Origin: Rehmannia glutinosa
Taxonomy: Eukaryota > Streptophyta > Magnoliopsida > Lamiales > Orobanchaceae
DNA: 64,000 bases
Assembly: GCA_016081115.2 (NCBI GenBank)
Contig: CM071928.1
Coordinates: 61,883,950 to 61,947,949, forward strand
Direction: 5' to 3'
In this document: positions 59,670-64,000 of the stretch, one piece after another
Layout: each line of letters begins with the position of its first letter
Position numbering within the stretch: position 1 is the stretch's first letter
Position numbers and translations under genes: made by a program
The notes under the pieces: generated by a model
Seen by the model: the letters and a program-made list of their open reading frames with translations, nothing else
What the model was told of the DNA's origin: nothing
The model's database searches: none

Positions 59670-62600
59670 TTACATAGTAAAATACATGAAGGGTGGAAGC
59701 AAAGACAACACTTCATCTCCTTCGCCGCTCCTTCTTTCTTCATCATCATTTCTTCTTCTCGATCTTTTTCTCTTCTTCTCTTCTTCACCTTTCTTTTTCT
59801 CATATGCTTTTCTCGGCGACTTCATCTCTTCTTTTTCTTTCTTGTCTTTCTTCCCATAGTGAGTTTGTCTTCTATTTTCTTCTTTGATTCTCTTCACATA
59901 CTCAGCATTGTTCTTGGCCACTTGCAGGTTGGCTACTTCGTCGAACCCAGCCCAATAGATCCCTCATTTCTTACCTGGATCTATATATTCAATGTTTTTG
60001 GGCATAGGTCTAGGTCTGAAACCTCTTCCTCCTCCACTGCTTCTTCCTCTGCCTCTGGGCGTGTATTGTACTAGGGCCTTCTTTTTCCCAGCTGAGTGAC
60101 CAGTAGAGTGACCAGCAGAGTGACTGCCAGTAGTCTGCTGCCTGTCAGCTTCTTCACATAGCTCGAGGCCTTTTTCCCAATACAAATCCCAGGCTTGGGC
60201 CATGGACATATTTGCGAAGTAACCCTCGGATGCGAGCGTCTTGAATTCATCAATAGATCTTGGCTCGGTTTTGACGTCTAAAATGGCATCAGTGTCTCTT
60301 CCTGCCGGAATGCCTCCATATTGTTTTAGTATATCCATCACTCGGGCATCCATCTTTCCTTCCACCTCCTTCATCCCTGCTTCTACTATTTTTCGCTTTT
60401 CAGCCATGGGTACTGCAGAGTGTTGGAGCGGCAGAGTCACTGGGAGTTTGCTGATGATATCAGTTGTGACAAGTCCTTGTTGGGGGGTTTTAGCAATCAT
60501 CAGGGTCATATCTTTCGAACCTTCCCCCTCAACAGATTTTCCCTTCTTCTCTCTTCTTAGTTCTTCAGTTGTCTTCTCCTTCACAACTGCGTCCTTCTTC
60601 TTAGCTTCAGAACCTTTCAACGCCTTTAGGTATTCCTCTTCCCCCTTTTTGGCATCATCAAAAGAGAGAGAAACCCCTGGAAACAAGCTAGCAATCATGA
60701 AGTCTAAGCGGCTGATAGCTGAGTTATGCTTCGAATCTGCTGCGGAGTATGCTGCACGGAATTCGGAGCGGGTGGCGTTGGATTCAGCTGCCACCAGCTT
60801 CATTTCAGCCATGAGGAGGCTGAATTTCTTCTCCATGTTCTCTTCTACGCGCAGAAGCTCTTTCTTATGAAATTCACGCAGCAGCTGCATCTTTGTGTTG
60901 TGAGATTCATGCATTCGATCGATGTTTTCTTGCATTCTTCTCTTCATATCAGCATTCTCAGCCCGCCAGACTAGCAATTTATTGAACAATGTTCTGAAGT
61001 ATCGAACTTGTTCTACGTGCATTAATGCTATTATTGCCACCATTCCCGATCGACAATTATTCTCGCAGACGGGGTAAGATTAACGTATCGGTTATCCAGT
61101 CTCATGTCCAATGAGGCCTGGTGCCTCTCCATCTTCTCTATCTCTGCAAATATGGCCTTGAAAACTTCTCGAACCTCACCGCTTTGTCACTTCACTCGGT
61201 GGCGGCCAGCACAAAAGTCAAAGTCTGCTGGGACGATGGTGTCTGTTGGAATAATGGGATCAGGTTTATGGAAACGTTCTTGATCTCTAGCTGATTCTTC
61301 AGGAAGGTCAGGTAGCTTCAGAGAAAAGGGAAACGATTCTTCAAACGGATCATCATGGATCATCCAGAGAATAACTTGTGCTCATGATGTTCCCGGTGGC
61401 GTCGAGCCTGCTGCACTTGGGAGCTGCGCAATTGACTGTTTCAGATTGTGGTCTGTTGTGGAATTGACCCACTGGCCGAGCCTCACTGCTCTCAACCTTC
61501 GTTAAATCGGTCTCAACTGGTTTGTCCATATGAGTTGACTGGTCTCGGCCGTATCATTAGCGTCATCGGACGATGATGAGATTTGCATGGGTGGCTCATC
61601 ATCAAAAGTAAAAGTTTGGCGAGTAGCCTTAAGATCGAACTTACTCATACTTGGAGAACATCCTCACCAGTCTTTTGGATCGGCAATGGGGGATGACTCG
61701 GCCGTCTTCACCTTCGATCCCAGAAATGTTACATCGGGATTGTCTTGGGAATTGTGAAGAGCACTTATCTCCTTTTCAGATGGATCAATGATAGTAGAAG
61801 GGAAGTTCTATGCTTCTGTCTCTTTACCCCGGGAAGTCTCAGCCTCCCGTTGGCCTTCAATACCTCCTGCAATCTCAACTGTAGTGAGGCCTTGGACAAT
61901 CTTTTCGACAGACTCAACTGCCTTAGGGTCTTCAGAGGTGGCATCCACTGGAGTCTCAACTCCATGGATTGCACTTTCATCGCCCAGAGTGTTCACTCCC
62001 AGTGCAGGCCATCCTTTGCCTCGACTGCATCAGCAGCGTCATTGGCCTTCAAAGCAGTTGGCACTTCAGTTGAGACAGTCTCAACTGTCTGAGCCTCTTC
62101 AGTGACAACTTGATGTGTATCCATTTGTTTTTCCTTCTCCATTTTGCCTCCAAGATTCGTTGTGGAGTCACCGCAAAGATCCTCCGTCCTTCCGCAGCGG
62201 TGCGGGAGTTTCCCCCTCAGCCGGCACACCAGCTGAGTGACTAGGAATGGGGTCACTCGTCTCCAGACTCCCGGTTGTTCCCTTTGAGTGTTCAGCCATT
62301 GGGGCAGGTGGTAAGACACCTTCATCAGGGGTTGGCTCGACTGGGGTCCCCACATTCCCAGTTTCATCGCCAGTTCCCTTAACACCTTCTTCTGAGTGAG
62401 CTGGGGAAGTGGTGGCAGCAACAACGGTTGCAATTCGCTGCACCACTCCCATAGGATCAATCTCCAGCTGTGATTTGGAAGATTCCCCTGGTCCTTCCAT
62501 CAATTGTTGCTCATGTAGGGTCCTGGATTCCCGCATGGCTTGCTGCATCTCCAATTCTTGATGCATGGCGAGGATCCACATCCCAATCGCTCTCTGACAA

Positions 62601-64000
62601 AGATATCAAGGTGTGGATGAGTATGATCGATGGTTCCGATTAGAGGGCGAGATATTGGCTTTCTCACGAGCTTGACTTCCTCTCGCTAGTCTCTCTTCTC
62701 CTTGTCTTTGAAGATCGTAGGATATCTTTGCGCTTTTCTTCATCCATTAAGCTTGAACCACTTTGTGGTCAAACCGAGGAAATTTAACAGTTCTTCTTCT
62801 TCTTCTATAAACTCGGTCTTTGGAACTGTTCCCTGGATCGACTCGGCTTCCACTTCCTCCATTCTCGCAGACGATTTTGGATGTCGGATATGGTGGGGAT
62901 AGGATGATCACGCTCATCATCATCTTCATCATTATCTCCTTGCTTTGCCCTTCGTTCTCGGGGATTGAAGGTAGCGGACTTTCTTTGCAACATCTCAATA
63001 GGCGTCGCCGCAGCGGATATGACCTGTCGACAGTGAGTTGACTTTGTCGGCTACCTTTTGCGCCTCACCGTTTCGATTACTGTTGTGTCTTGATTGCCTC
63101 TGTTGATCGGCCGGAAGACTTGGTTGTTTCACCAATAATTTCAGGAGACTCTACTTCTCCGGATTGTCTCCGCGATCTGTTCCCGGTTGAGTGGCGGACT
63201 CAAATTTGTTTTCTCAAGCTCGATCGCTTGAAGATTCTTCTCCTTTTGGTCCTTACTGGAGGAATTTCTGGTTCGAGATGCGTTTCTCGAGTCTGGGGCG
63301 GGGGGGCCGTGCTATTGTCTTTTTTACTCAAGAGTCGGCTTTCTAGGCTTGTCGATCCTCCTTTTCTTGACAACCGGAGAAGGTATTTGAGGTTCCTTCT
63401 CGATTCCGCAGGGCGGGCAGTGCATCTTTTGTTTTCTTTTTCTTTCTTTGCGGGGGCAAAGATCTTTTCTTTGCGTGCGGGCGGCCTTAACTTCTTCTTC
63501 GGGGAGAGGAGGAGACAGTTGTTTCTTCAGGGCCAGGTGATTCTCCCTCACTCGTATCAGCCCTCTTGGTGTACGCTCTCTTCTGTGCTCCGGAAAGGTT
63601 CGATCGGAACATTTTCTTATTTACATGGAACGTCTTTCCATGTCGAAGAGGGACTCCCTTCACTTCCATCATCCGGCCAATCACCAGGCCATATCCCAAA
63701 GATCCTCCAAACGAACCATCCTCCTTGAAGGATTTATTCCCAATATTCTGGCAAAGTCTGATGTATACAAACTTAGACCAGTTCACATTTTTCTCCTCCA
63801 TGATCGCAGCCATCACGATCAACTTGGTTTTGACGGTGATTAAAGCTTCCAAACTTGATATCTATGCATTTGGCAACAATGTCTAACAGACTTGTGATAA
63901 TCCTCCTTCAAATGCCTTCTTATCACCGTGTAGACAACCTTGCAAAGACACTCGGGTTTGGCTACTTCCTTCCATGCGGCCCGAGGTTAACATCGACTTC
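59670..64000 (-). pseudogene. ORF3 of right B element (partial)
   Basis: Reading leftward: the end of the N-terminal domain (63852-63487) with NWSKFVYIRLCQN and YGLVIGRMMEVKGVPLRHGK; a basic linker (VVKKRRIDKPRK, near 63340); the DIQNRLREWRKWK block (about 62850-62890); DPKAVE-type repeats (about 61860-61940); and a 359-codon open stretch at 61043-59964. That stretch holds the coiled coil (VEQVRYFRTLFNKLLVWRAE), LPVTLPLQ, KQYGGIPAGRD, MAQAWDLYWEKGLELCEEA, three SAGHSTGHSAG-like repeats and a Gly/Arg patch (RGRGRSSGGGRGFRPRP), and stops at 59964. A charged helix at 59921-59670 follows. Frameshifts elsewhere make it a pseudogene in this window. Confidence 0.78.

Larger units (their letters stand above)
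57836..64000 (-). mobile_element. SIRE-like copia element, subfamily B, right copy (3' part)
   Basis: The 3' LTR, polypurine tract and most of ORF3 of a minus-strand B element; gag, pol and the 5' LTR lie beyond the window. Its ORF3 has longer open stretches than any other copy here, which suggests it is the youngest or least decayed. Confidence 0.83.

Overview
The window is a retrotransposon-rich stretch of a plant nuclear genome. The evidence is TG...CA long terminal repeats (LTRs) of 1.0-1.6 kb, initiator-tRNA-Met primer binding sites, polypurine tracts and Ty1/copia gag, protease, integrase, reverse transcriptase and RNase H motifs, all broken by stops and frameshifts. I see no host protein gene, tRNA, rRNA or CRISPR array. 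The gag and third-ORF style recalls copia families of asterid eudicots such as Lamiales, but that is from memory and weak.

Most of the window belongs to one SIRE/Maximus-like Ty1/copia clade in two subfamilies, A and B. Elements have LTRs of about 1.54-1.57 kb, gag-pol, an intergenic spacer, and a very large third open reading frame (ORF3) after pol. ORF3 encodes a soluble-looking protein: helical N-terminal domain, Lys/Ala/Pro linker, a conserved YPxIQxRLREWRxWK block, degenerate DPKTVE repeats, a long coiled coil, an RGG-like patch and a charged tail. No transmembrane segment is seen.

Layout: 1-5465, 3' end of a plus-strand B element. 5466-6285, LTR-like fragment of another retrotransposon. 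6326-10105, 5' half of a different copia element (C) cut off in reverse transcriptase. 10106-10585, minus-strand A-like ORF3 fragment. 10586-37372, plus-strand array LTR1-A1-LTR2-A2-LTR3 in which LTR2 is shared. 37373-37389, filler junction. 37388-56830, minus-strand array LTR4-A3-LTR5-A4, with A4 reduced to its two ends. 57836-64000, 3' end of a minus-strand B element. The cluster is therefore mirror-symmetric around about 37380 (B+ A+ A+ | A- A- B-).

Inside the minus array lie Ty3/gypsy-like LTR copies: a 2.5 kb inverted pair in A3 (39698-42208) and a single forward copy in A4 (54650-56178). Positions 56831-57835 carry a gypsy protease-to-RT fragment and a tandem-repeat tract.

The most informative observations are: three A copies share two in-frame TGA codons at the same sites, so they appear to descend from an already broken source; both arrays share a middle LTR flanked by a polypurine tract on one side and a primer site on the other; the two arrays meet tail-to-tail at a junction with apparently templated filler, giving a long inverted repeat; and the pol-ORF3 spacer looks like an internal promoter that A3 has lost by deletion.
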